Below are positions 1 through 8,000 of a stretch of 11,672 nt of DNA, piece by piece; the first letter of the stretch is position 1, and every line of letters begins with the position of its first letter. This stretch comes from Amoebophrya sp. AT5.2 (Eukaryota; Sar; Dinophyceae; Syndiniales; Amoebophryaceae). The notes beneath the pieces are model-generated. The model was not told the origin of the DNA and ran no database searches. It saw nothing but the letters and a program-made list of their open reading frames with translations. Made by a program: the position numbers and the translations under genes. Location of the stretch: positions 1-11,672 of the forward strand of contig RXOD01005996.1 in assembly GCA_005223375.1 (NCBI GenBank). The letters are read 5' to 3'.

Positions 1-216
1 TAGTGAAGGTGCGCAGCTGTTGCCGGGTGTCGGGCGTCTTCGAGGAAGCAGCAGGCTTTTGCCTAGATCCAGAGAGTTCTAGTCCTAGTTGCATCGTCTT
101 CGTCACAGGCTATCGCTAGGTGGTGCTCGGCTTGGCTGGGCTTGGGTCTTCGATGTCCTTTCTGGGGTCCTTTCGAGAGCGATGGGTGGAAGAACTCGTG
201 CATCAGGTGTTCCTGC
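1..216. repeat. Exact direct repeat, copy 1
   Basis: This 216-bp block is identical, base for base, to 382-597. It begins TAGTGAAGGTGCGCAG and ends GTGTTCCTGC. The match may extend to the left, because the copy starts at the window edge; to the right it ends abruptly at 216. The block is rich in CTAG tetranucleotides and has stops in several frames. An antisense reading frame is open through it in both copies, but that follows automatically from the identity and is not evidence of coding. I recognise no transposase, terminal inverted repeat or known repeat family. The exact identity points to recent duplication, gene conversion or an assembly effect. Confidence 0.95.
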
Positions 217-381
217 CCATCGCCCTCCGCGTGCAGGTGCGCAAGACGCAGGCCCACTTCCGCCGCAACCCGGGCCGCGGATGCTAACAGCAAGGCTCAA
301 AATACGTCCGAAATACGCCCCCGAATACAGGGCGGCGCGTCTACTTCAGACTCGAGGCCTCAAAAGCTTCGGGGAGGTTTC
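217..381. other. Spacer between the two repeat copies
   Basis: This is 165 bp of unique sequence between the direct repeats. I see no supported gene here. Short open frames run across it from the repeats, but none has a recognisable domain. It begins in a GC-rich stretch and passes into a more mixed composition. If the repeats arose as a 381-bp tandem unit, the sequence after the second copy (598 onward) should resemble this spacer. It does not, so the duplicated element itself seems to stop at 216/597. Confidence 0.5.
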
Positions 382-597
382 TAGTGAAGGTGCGCAGCTG
401 TTGCCGGGTGTCGGGCGTCTTCGAGGAAGCAGCAGGCTTTTGCCTAGATCCAGAGAGTTCTAGTCCTAGTTGCATCGTCTTCGTCACAGGCTATCGCTAG
501 GTGGTGCTCGGCTTGGCTGGGCTTGGGTCTTCGATGTCCTTTCTGGGGTCCTTTCGAGAGCGATGGGTGGAAGAACTCGTGCATCAGGTGTTCCTGC
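382..597. repeat. Exact direct repeat, copy 2
   Basis: This is the second copy of the 216-bp block at 1-216, with no mismatch seen on reading both through. The left junction follows GGAGGTTTC. The right junction continues into ATCATCAGCCGCAGG, whereas copy 1 continues into CCATCGCCCTCC. The last 20 bases of the repeat plus the next 8 (578-605) recur with one mismatch at 980-1007, directly before the first recognisable coding exon. Confidence 0.95.
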
Positions 598-979
598 ATC
601 ATCAGCCGCAGGTGTATATCGCGCATGTGTTCTTTTAGTTCAGGTGTGAGGGGCAGGCCTAAGCAAAAAAGAACACGATATTAAGCAGCAGGTTTCAAAA
701 TCGCACTTTGAAAGAAAAAGGAGGAAAGCAGGGAGGTCGATTGGGTTCAGACCTTGCCACCGTGCCTGCGGCAGCACCATGCTTGGTTGCGAGACACGTA
801 GGAGTATTGCCCGCAGGCGCAGCGAGGCGGTGGAGCGAGGACGTAGGAGATGGGCCTCAGTGCGACGCACGAGAGGATTTCCGATGCGTGTCAACGCCCG
901 CTATCGTTGCGTTGTTTTCTTGTAATATGGCTCGATATAATTGTCAGTTTAGGTTTGCCTGAGGCTGGGACGACGGTCA
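598..979. other. Upstream non-coding region, probable intron
   Basis: I see no supported coding sequence here. The stretch at 660-720 is A-rich. A pyrimidine-rich tract near 905-921 precedes a possible acceptor (TCAGTTTAG ending at 952). The frame of the downstream exon is formally open back to an ATG at 850, and its translation contains two hydrophobic stretches, but neither resembles a K+-channel S5 helix convincingly. A K+-channel pore cannot work without S5, so the preceding exon should lie to the left. I therefore read this stretch as intron, or less likely as a 5' flank. Confidence 0.5.
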
Positions 980-1007
980 CGTGCATCAGCTGTTCCTGCA
1001 TCATCAG
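980..1007 (+). repeat. 28-nt repeat motif ending at a candidate 3' splice site
   Basis: These 28 bases match 578-605 at 27 of 28 positions (one G-to-C change). Their first 20 bases also match the end of repeat copy 1 (197-216) with the same single change. The motif ends in ATCATCAG. The final CAG is the best-placed acceptor for the downstream exon, because recognisable K+-channel sequence begins about ten bases later. The alternative acceptor is the TTTAG at 948-952. Whether the motif is a mobile intron end, a duplicated exon edge or part of a dispersed repeat cannot be decided here. Confidence 0.6.
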
Positions 1008-4000
1008 TCCTTTGTGCGACGTGAAGTACTACGACCAGCACCAGCAATATCTAAAAGCGCAGCGGCAGGCGAACTACGTTCACGAGGAGGGCCGGGTGGC
1101 GCGGATCATCCAGCCCCTGTACTCGCTCCAGTTTCCGTCGATCCTGAGCGCGTTTTGGTGGACGCTCGTGACCATGACCACAGTGGGGTACGGGGACATC
1201 GTCCCCATGAGCCTCGCGGGGAAGTTTGTGGCGTGGGCGAACATGGTCACGGGCATATTTCTGATCGCGCTCCCGGTCGCGATCATTGGAAGCAACTTTC
1301 ACGAATGCATGCAAGACCAGGAGGAAGAGGGCGGGGAAGGAGACGAGGTGGGAAGCAGCGCTGGCGCAGAGACAGAGAACTGGAAGCATGACCACGATGA
1401 GCTGCAGGACAACGGTAGTGGTGGTGATTCCCTGATGGCTGTTAGCGGTGGCGCCGACTACATCAGTGGGGGCATGATGGTCAGTCAGAGCCATGAAGGA
1501 ATGGCTCGTACAAGAAGTGACGCGTCATCTCAGCAATTTGAACCACTGCGAGACCCAGCATCTTCCCCAGAAGACGGCTGCCCCGCGCCGTCGACGAAAG
1601 AAGAGCCGTCAGCAGACCTTGCTGTTACAGGCTTGTCTTCGCAAGAGCAGTCCCTGCGGCGCATGTTGTCGTTGCGAAACCTGATATCACTGCCCACCAA
1701 CAGCTTCATGAGTTTTGGCCGCTTCGTCGGGATGAGCAGCAAACGCCGGCCGCCGAGATTATCCGCAATACGGCGCGCGGCAGAGAGCTGCCGGGGCCTC
1801 AGCGAATGCGGCAGCTCCGGCGTTGGGCACCTTCCTATGAAAACCCCGTCGAAAGACAGCCAAGGCTCGTCGGCGAGCAGACGGGCTTCTCGGGACTACA
1901 ACAATGCGCACAACCGCCCGCCAGGTGCGGTGACGAATGCAGTGACACCGAGGGGTGCTACCAGCCTCCGCATCCCTGGATATTGCAGCAGCGGAAATAC
2001 ATCACGGCGGCCGTCGTGCGATCAGCACTGTCGCACGCGCCAGGTGGGAGTGACCACGCACCTTTCTTCACCGGCGGGAGTAGCTGGCAACGGCGGTTCC
2101 TCATCCTCAGGCGGCAACTTGCTTTCTGTCTCGCCTCGTGCGCAACACGACGCTGGCGGTGGCGCCGCGACAGCACAGTCCCCCGCACACCCTGCTCACG
2201 CTCAGGCTTCTGCACCGCCCCCGAGCTCAAGTCCGCGGCAGAGCGGAGTTGGTAGTTCGAGTAGCTCTTCTGGCGCGCTGAAGAGTCTCGCGCTGCAGAC
2301 CCGTTCGCACTCTATCGTGGGTACGGGGCAAAAACTGAGACAGATGGTCCGACGCATCTCTTTGGAGCAAAAGCAAGTGAAACAACAGTTGCAGCAGCAT
2401 GAACAGCAACGGCACTCGCAGCGTGTGAGTATCGCGTCTCACCTGCATCAACAGCCACCGCCAGGGGGTGCAAATGCAATTAGCTCGGGGCCGCTACTTG
2501 GTGCCGCGCATTCTGTTTTGCACCGCGAAAGAGCAGGATCAATGGTATCGGGGATGTCGTCTTCGTCGTTGCATGGCATCGGTGGCAATCCTAATCCGGC
2601 CGCTTCCCCGTCGACCAAGACCTCAGTCACTCAACAGATCCTCGCCGAAGGCCGGCATCACGCGAATGATCCTCAGGAACTACTGCCAAGTACTTTCGAC
2701 AATGACACCTCCGAGTTCCGATCGGCCGAGGAAGAACGAGGAGATGGCGACCAGTTCGAATCCGTCGAAGAAGTTGGAGTTTCGGCGGACGGGGCCGCTG
2801 TCGATGACGACCAGATGTCCCGGAGCTTGTTTACGCCACTGCAGCCACAGAATCCGGCGCTGCTTGGCGGCGGACCCGCGGGTGCAGCAGTCCTTTCGCC
2901 TTCCATAGCGACGCATAACAGCCATTCGCCGTGGAAGTCAAACGCGAAAATATCAGTTGATAGTGGCGGGAGCGACCTGCGAGTGGAGGCGGGACGCACG
3001 CCACTTGTGCCACTGTCAATCGACAGCCATGATCCCGGGAGATCGCAACCCCAGCACGCCGACGGGGCTGCGTTTTTCGACGCTGTGCAGCACGCGATGG
3101 GGAAGGGGATGGCCACAAACGATACTACAAATGCTGGCCGCCACCCGCCGGCCGACCCTGGAATGGCCCTCCGCCGGCAAGACACCGAGCAACTGATGGA
3201 CCACTTGCATGCAGAACTGGAGGAACTGTATCAGACCCGCGAGTCCATTTACATCGCAACCAAGGAACTGGAAGACGCGCGGAAAGATCTCGGCCGCGTG
3301 ATGGCGGTCTTGTCTTACGACGGCCTCGCAGTTGTGAAGTGCCGTGAGATCCTATGCAGCGAAATACAAAGGGAGATGGCGGAAAGAGAACGGACGAGAC
3401 GCCTCTTCACACTGAGCTCAGCTACAGGGACAGCCAACCTCGGAAGTACGGACTCCATCATTGCCGGCTGCAGTACAACCCTGCACCTCGGCGGTGCTGC
3501 AGCAGCGGGAGGCTCGGGGGGCGCAGGGGCGGGGACAACGATGAACAAGAACATGTCTTCAAATTCGGCGAGGCCGGACCCAGCATCGGGGTACGACCTA
3601 CGCGCCTCTTCGTCGAGCCCCAGGGCCAACGGAAGGGAAATCTCACAATCCCAGTCCGTCAGGCGCATCCCAAGCATCAGCTCTCCGGCAACCTACAATA
3701 ACCCCACCGTAGCAGAGCAACTCTTGGGGAGACGAGCGAACGCGTTCGACGTGCCTCTCGAAGAAAAGATACGCCGCGTCGAAGAACGATTTCGCGCTTC
3801 GCGAGGCCTGCCGCCGCTAGATCAACCTGGCGGAGCTGTTGATGTTGTCATTGCGCCACGTGCTGGCAGCCGAGATGAGAAGCGCGTAAATGGCTCCACA
3901 GCGAGTGGGGAATCTCGCTCGGCTGCGCGCATCACCAGAACAAGTGCTACTTCGTCCGCTTCCTGTGGGAGTACTGTTGACCACGGGCAAGGTCTAGGGC

Positions 4001-4827
4001 AGGAACAAGATGAGAGACGAGACGTCGAGCCCCGCGATTGCGAAAGCGTCGCCGAAAGCGAGGCGCCACCCCCTCCTCCAGGTGGTCCAGGCACAGGCGC
4101 CAGCAAATGTTGGCGGGCGCGGGCGGATTGTTCGCTTGTGTCTGTGGAAGATCGATCAGGCGCCCCAAATTCTATCGCTTCCTCGTCTGAAGAACTGGGT
4201 GCACGTGGGGAAGGCGCTGGACCGGTTTATGACCACCACAACTCCGCCATGGCGGGGTCCCCCCGGGCCAACACAGATGGCGTGAACGCGAAACTACTTG
4301 AGTACTCATTGCAGCGACTGTACCACTCAGAGCAGTTGGAGAAGGTCGCGCATCTAGCCAGAGGGACTTGGGTCCAGCGCTGGATACCACCGCAGTGGCA
4401 GAAGCAGAACCTGGTTGCGCAGGCTGCGCGGGCTGGCGAAAAGAGCAGCAAGGCCGCGTTGCTCGCGGCTGCGGTGGCGTCCACGGCGACGGCTACTGGG
4501 ACGGGCGCGCCGGTCGCCGAAGAGGACGGCACTGCGGCCAGGGAGCAGCAGCAGGACCACTTCGACGGCACGCTGGAGATCCCTGGGCTGCACCGTCCCC
4601 TGTTCATGGACAAGGAAACCTACAAAGCTCGGGGCTGGTGCCGGCGGTCGCTCTGGGTGTTCTCGGAATCGTCCATGAGCCGGCGGTTTTGCGTGAAGGT
4701 CTTGCGCAGCCCGTGGTTCGAAAGAACGATCCTGAGCCTGATCCTCGGCAACGCGGTCATGCAATTGTTCATCGATTACAGGGACCCGCACGGGTTCGGG
4801 ACTACCTTCGTGGAGAGCACGGAGCAC
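1008..4827 (+). CDS. Exon A: Kv-type K+ channel pore, long linker and start of a four-domain Cav/Nav-like channel (partial gene)
   Basis: One frame stays open for about 1,273 codons. In order, counting residue 1 at base 1009, it encodes: a turret; a pore helix with the K+ filter TVGYGD (residues 58-63); an S6 helix with PVA (89-91); an acidic post-S6 stretch; and a Ser/Gly/Gln-rich tail with RRxS sites. A coiled coil follows (about 725-801), then more linker, and finally the pre-S1 element (RRSLWVFSESSMSRRFCVKV) and S1 (about 1237-1258) of channel domain I. I chose the start at the CAG acceptor at 1005-1007; 953 is an alternative, and the true N-terminus with S5 lies upstream. The 3' end is a GTAAGT donor in phase 0, which joins in frame to exon B. 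The role is inferred to be a plasma-membrane or other membrane channel that combines K+ and probably Ca2+ conduction. Coding is well supported at both ends and through the coiled coil. That all of it forms one protein is inference, since an undetected gene boundary or 3n intron in the disordered part cannot be excluded. Confidence 0.82.
1141..1305 (+). other. K+ channel pore module: pore helix, TVGYGD filter and S6
   Basis: The pore helix reads SAFWWTLVTMT and runs into TVGYGD at 1180-1197, the canonical voltage-gated K+ channel signature with the GYG filter. After IVPMSLAGK comes an S6 helix ending IALPVAIIGSNF. The PV turn lies where animal Kv channels have PVP, but the second proline is alanine. 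The order and spacing match Kv family members rather than 2TM or two-pore channels. S5 and the voltage sensor are not in the window, so the K+ part is seen only from its turret onward. The turret is long and charged (about 45 residues from CDVKYYDQ to the pore helix). Confidence 0.95.
1870..2364 (+). other. Post-S6 tail with clustered RRxS sites
   Basis: The low-complexity tail contains RRAS (1879-1890), RRPS (2005-2016) and RRIS (2350-2361), all of basophilic-kinase type. Between them lie Ser/Gly/Ala-rich runs. The segment directly after, about 2365-2460, is Gln/His-rich (for example VKQQLQQHEQQRHSQR). Another RRAS lies in the II-III linker of exon B (8867-8878). Phosphorylation by a PKA- or CaMK-like kinase is possible but is only inferred from the motif. 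Confidence 0.4.
3181..3411 (+). other. Predicted coiled coil in the linker
   Basis: About 75 residues (725-801 of the visible protein) are rich in Glu, Leu, Arg and Lys with heptad-like spacing, for example MDHLHAELEELYQTRESIY, and later CSEIQREMAERERTRRLF. They contain almost no Gly or Pro, in contrast to the flanking Ser/Gly-rich sequence. This helps show that the middle of exon A is truly coding. Many Kv channels use C-terminal coiled coils to set subunit assembly, so a role in oligomerisation is plausible but inferred. Confidence 0.6.
4597..4827 (+). other. Domain I pre-S1 element and S1 of the four-domain channel
   Basis: The sequence LHRPLFMDKETY and RRSLWVFSESSMSRRFCVKV precedes SPWFERTILSLILGNAVM. 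This is the arrangement seen before domain I S1 in four-domain channels, where an aromatic/Ser motif and a basic patch lead into S1 and an Asn lies within S1. It ends FVESTEH at the splice donor and continues after splicing as IFTFCFLIEMVVKV, the S2 helix with its conserved acidic residue. The match across the splice confirms both intron and frame. Confidence 0.92.
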
Positions 4828-5020
4828 GTAAGTCCGAGTCCGTCGATATACCTGCTCTTTGTCTTTGATGATCATGATGATGATCTATCTATCATGTTGA
4901 TGTTTGTAGTTCATGATGATGTTGATGATACCCTCGCTGTCGTAGTTGAAACCAAGGTAAGGCTCTGGAGCTGAGGTTAACGTTAAGGTTTTTTCAAAAA
5001 TATTCTAAAAACATTATCAG
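4828..5020 (+). other. Spliceosomal intron, 193 bp, phase 0, between domain I S1 and S2
   Basis: The donor is CAC|GTAAGT and the acceptor is ATTATCAG|ATC. Removing 193 bases joins TEH to IFTFCFLIEMVV and restores S2 of domain I in frame with the downstream exon. The intron is AT-richer than the exons, above all at 4980-5020. If it were retained, the exon A frame would run on for 48 codons to a TGA at 4972-4974, giving a protein with the K+ pore and linker but only S1 of domain I. A branch point could lie near GAGGTTAAC at about 4973-4981, but this is not certain. Confidence 0.93.
4864..4937. repeat. GAT/CAT-rich low-complexity tract inside the intron
   Basis: The tract consists of irregular GATGAT, CATGAT and TGATGTT units with a short CTATCTATC run. 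In the retained-intron frame it reads as Asp-rich (DDHDDDLS), unlike a channel loop. It is a decayed simple-sequence repeat with no sign of a mobile element. Confidence 0.75.
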
Positions 5021-8000
5021 ATCTTCACTTTCTGCTTCCTGATCGAGATGGTCGTGAAGGTGGTCGCCCTTGGTCTCATTCTTGACCGCACGGCGTATCT
5101 CCGCGACCCTTGGTCGTGGCTCGACTTCCTCGTGGTACTTTCCGGCCTCACGAGTTTCTTCTTTTCCTCTCTTCTTGATGGCAGTTCTGGCCTCAACGTC
5201 ATCCGGACGATCCGCATCCTCCGGCCACTTCGCGGATTCAGCAAGTTGAAGGGCTTACGCGCCATCATCAAGACCTTCCTGCTGTCGCTCCCTCGCCTCG
5301 GGAACGTCTTCGGCATGTTCGTCTTCCTGATCGTGATTTTCGGGATCGTCGGTCTGAACTTCTACGGCGGCACCTTGGGAAGGCATTGCCGGTTGACGGA
5401 GGAGCCGGTGGTGATGTTTTCGTCGAGCGCACTGCTGGCAGCGAGTGCGTCGGGTGTTTCGACGGAGGCGACATGGCTGCGCGCGTACCTGCAGGATTCG
5501 ATGAACGTCGGCCAGCTCGACGGGGTGGCCAGCGACGGAGCCGCGTGGTACAAAGCCGCCGGCATACCGTTATTGAAGCACGCGATCGATATCGACGTGC
5601 TCGCCAGCGTGGAACCGGTCGTGGGCGGTGGAAGCGTCGCGGCCGCTGGCGCGTCTTTCACGGCCGAAGAAGTGCAACAGCTGCAGCCGCTGCAGATAAG
5701 CACGCCAATCGGCTTCCGGAACGCAACCTCGTACGACATCGGCACAGCCCCGGCCTCCTCGTCCTCTACTTCTACCAGTAGTGACAACAGAGTCCTCGGC
5801 GACAGCGGGCCGCACCTCACGGTCGCGCGAACGGCTGCGATCGCCGCGCGATACTGTGCTCCCGGATCGGAATGCGACCACGTCACGAAGACACAACGCG
5901 GGCTGTTCGTTTTCTGGCCGCTAGCGGATGGGGGTGCGCCTCTGACTGCGCGTGGTGAGTACACAGAGGACTTCGAGGTAGGGACCTGCGGCGGCAGAAA
6001 TTGCCCTAGTGCCGACACCAGTCTGCTGGCAGGATTCACCACGTTCCCAGCTGCAAAAAGCGCGTCCTCATCGAACACCTCGAGCTCCTCTTCTTATTCA
6101 GTGACACTAGCGTACGGCTCCTTTCAAGCCCACAAGGAGCGCCTGGCTTCCGCCGCGTCCTTGTCGACGTCGTCGTCCGGTCCAGCAGCATCCAGCAGCA
6201 CCGCGGCGTCCAGCATTCTCTCCAACGCCACCAGCCACGTGCTCTTCCCCCAGAATGAAGAGAAAACAGTCTCCTTTTGCGGCTCCATGCTGCAGGAAGA
6301 CATCCATTATGGGTACCCAACCACGCTGCAGCGATTCCTTAAACAGCTGCCAAACCGCGACCGCAAGGCCCACGCCGACCACGCCTTCATGCACTTTCCT
6401 CGCATCGGCGAGAAGGCGAAGCAGCACCGGCACGGCAGCGTTGTTCTCACGCCGCACGAGTTTTTCACGCCGAACACGAAACAGTACAACTTCGCGGTCA
6501 CGCATTTCGACAACCTCGGCGGTGCGGTGTTCGCGATCTTCCAGTCGATCACGCTAGAGGGCTGGGTATCGATCATGTATCTTTACGAGGACTCGTACGA
6601 CAAAAGCTTCTCGCAAATCTACTTCTTCCTGCTCATCGTGTTGGGGGTGTTTTTCATCCTCAACGTCACGCTCGCGATCGTGTTCGATGCCTTTTCGAGC
6701 TTGCAGGAGAAAACGGGCGTGCCGAACCCTTTGGCCGACGCGATGGGCAAAGACGGTGGCTCGGAGGGGGGAACCAGCAGCGACAAACTGGGGGAAACAA
6801 ACGGAGGCGGAAATGGGACCGGGGCGGAGAAGCATGGTAGCAAGGAGAGAGTGACGTCCCCGGGCCCACCCGTTATCGGCGGACAGGGGTCGAAAAACAA
6901 TACGAAGCAGCGGGCTGCGAACCTTGTTGCGCCGACGAGCAATTCCGCGATAGCGTCCTCGACAGCACCGGTTGGCGGCCCCAGTGGCCACGGCGGCGGA
7001 TCGTCTTTGTCGACCAAGGTGGTAAAGACGCCGGAAAATAATGTGGAAGCCGCCGGACGGCCGCGAGTAGGCAGTCGCGACAGCGTGGACAGTGAACAGG
7101 AGAACCCGAACGCTGTGGTGATTGTACAGGGCGAGCACAATATGGCAGCCCCGGCACCATCTGCTGGCGGCGACAATGCGTCATCCAACGGCGGCCCGTC
7201 GAAGTCGCCAGTTCTATCTGAGCGCAGTCTGGCATACGTGGTTCTGCCCGATGCAGAAATGACAGTCGCAATCGCAAGCTCGCTGTCAGCCACATTGAAC
7301 GATACTGGGGACGAGGCCGAGGGAACGACAACTGCGGAAGAGCAGAGAGCCGAAACCGCGGGAGAGGGAATGAACAAAAAGAAAGTAGTTCAGATGAAAA
7401 GTAAAGCGGGCGACCCTCACGGGACGATGCGACTCGAGGACGCATCCCACGTCAGCAGCAAGAAAACGGACGTCGGGAACCACGATGGAGAGTCGCATGT
7501 TGCAGCAGGAGTACAACTACAGCACCCGAAAGTGCTAAAGTTGTCCTCAAGCTCACTCAAAACAAGTTCCTCAGCAGCAGCCTCTAATTCCGCGCAGCAG
7601 TCGAGCTCTACAGCCACGTCCACTACGCCGAGCCACAAAAATAAGGACGGCACAGGTGAACGTGAAACAAAAGACGGCGACGACGATGAGCAAGATTCGA
7701 GCGCGTCAAAACTTTTGACTACTTCGGGGAGCAAGAGCTGTTTGAACGCCCGGTATGAAAACCTGCTCTCGGACACGTCGTGGCTGGGTCGTGTCCGCCG
7801 TTTTGCCTTCGATGTCACCGACCACGAGGCGTTCCAGTGGTTTATCCTGTTCTTCATTGTGCTGAATGTCATCACACTTTCGTTCGATGACTTCCCCGCG
7901 CGGGAAAAGGAGGTCGTCGATTTGCTTGCGATCTGCAACAACATTTTCTTCGGCGTCTTCGTCACCGAGGCGGTGCTGCTGCACGTCGCCGTTGGACCGT

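Noticed and set aside
63..626. Antisense open frames sharing the same C-terminal half in both repeat copies
   Set aside because: The apparent conservation follows directly from the exact DNA repeat. The frames have no recognisable domain and differ completely outside the repeat.
850..1007. In-frame extension of the K+-channel exon upstream to an ATG at 850, with two hydrophobic stretches
   Set aside because: The stretches do not match an S5 helix and contain unusual Cys runs. The last 28 bases belong to a motif also found in the non-coding repeat region. A start here would leave the pore without S5.
4249..4827. Separate gene start for the four-domain channel at the ATG at 4249
   Set aside because: Possible, but there is no stop upstream in this frame and no visible gene-end signal. 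Sequence upstream of it, including the coiled coil, is coding-like in the same frame. It is kept as the main alternative rather than adopted.
3947..5316. Long antisense open frames opposite the channel exons
   Set aside because: All lie opposite strong coding sequence and show no domain or start context of their own.
5955..6050. Small intron of 78 or 96 bases inside the domain I loop
   Set aside because: A GTGAGT donor and in-frame-preserving acceptors exist, but the frame is open throughout. The loop is not conserved enough to tell, so I left it as exon and noted it.
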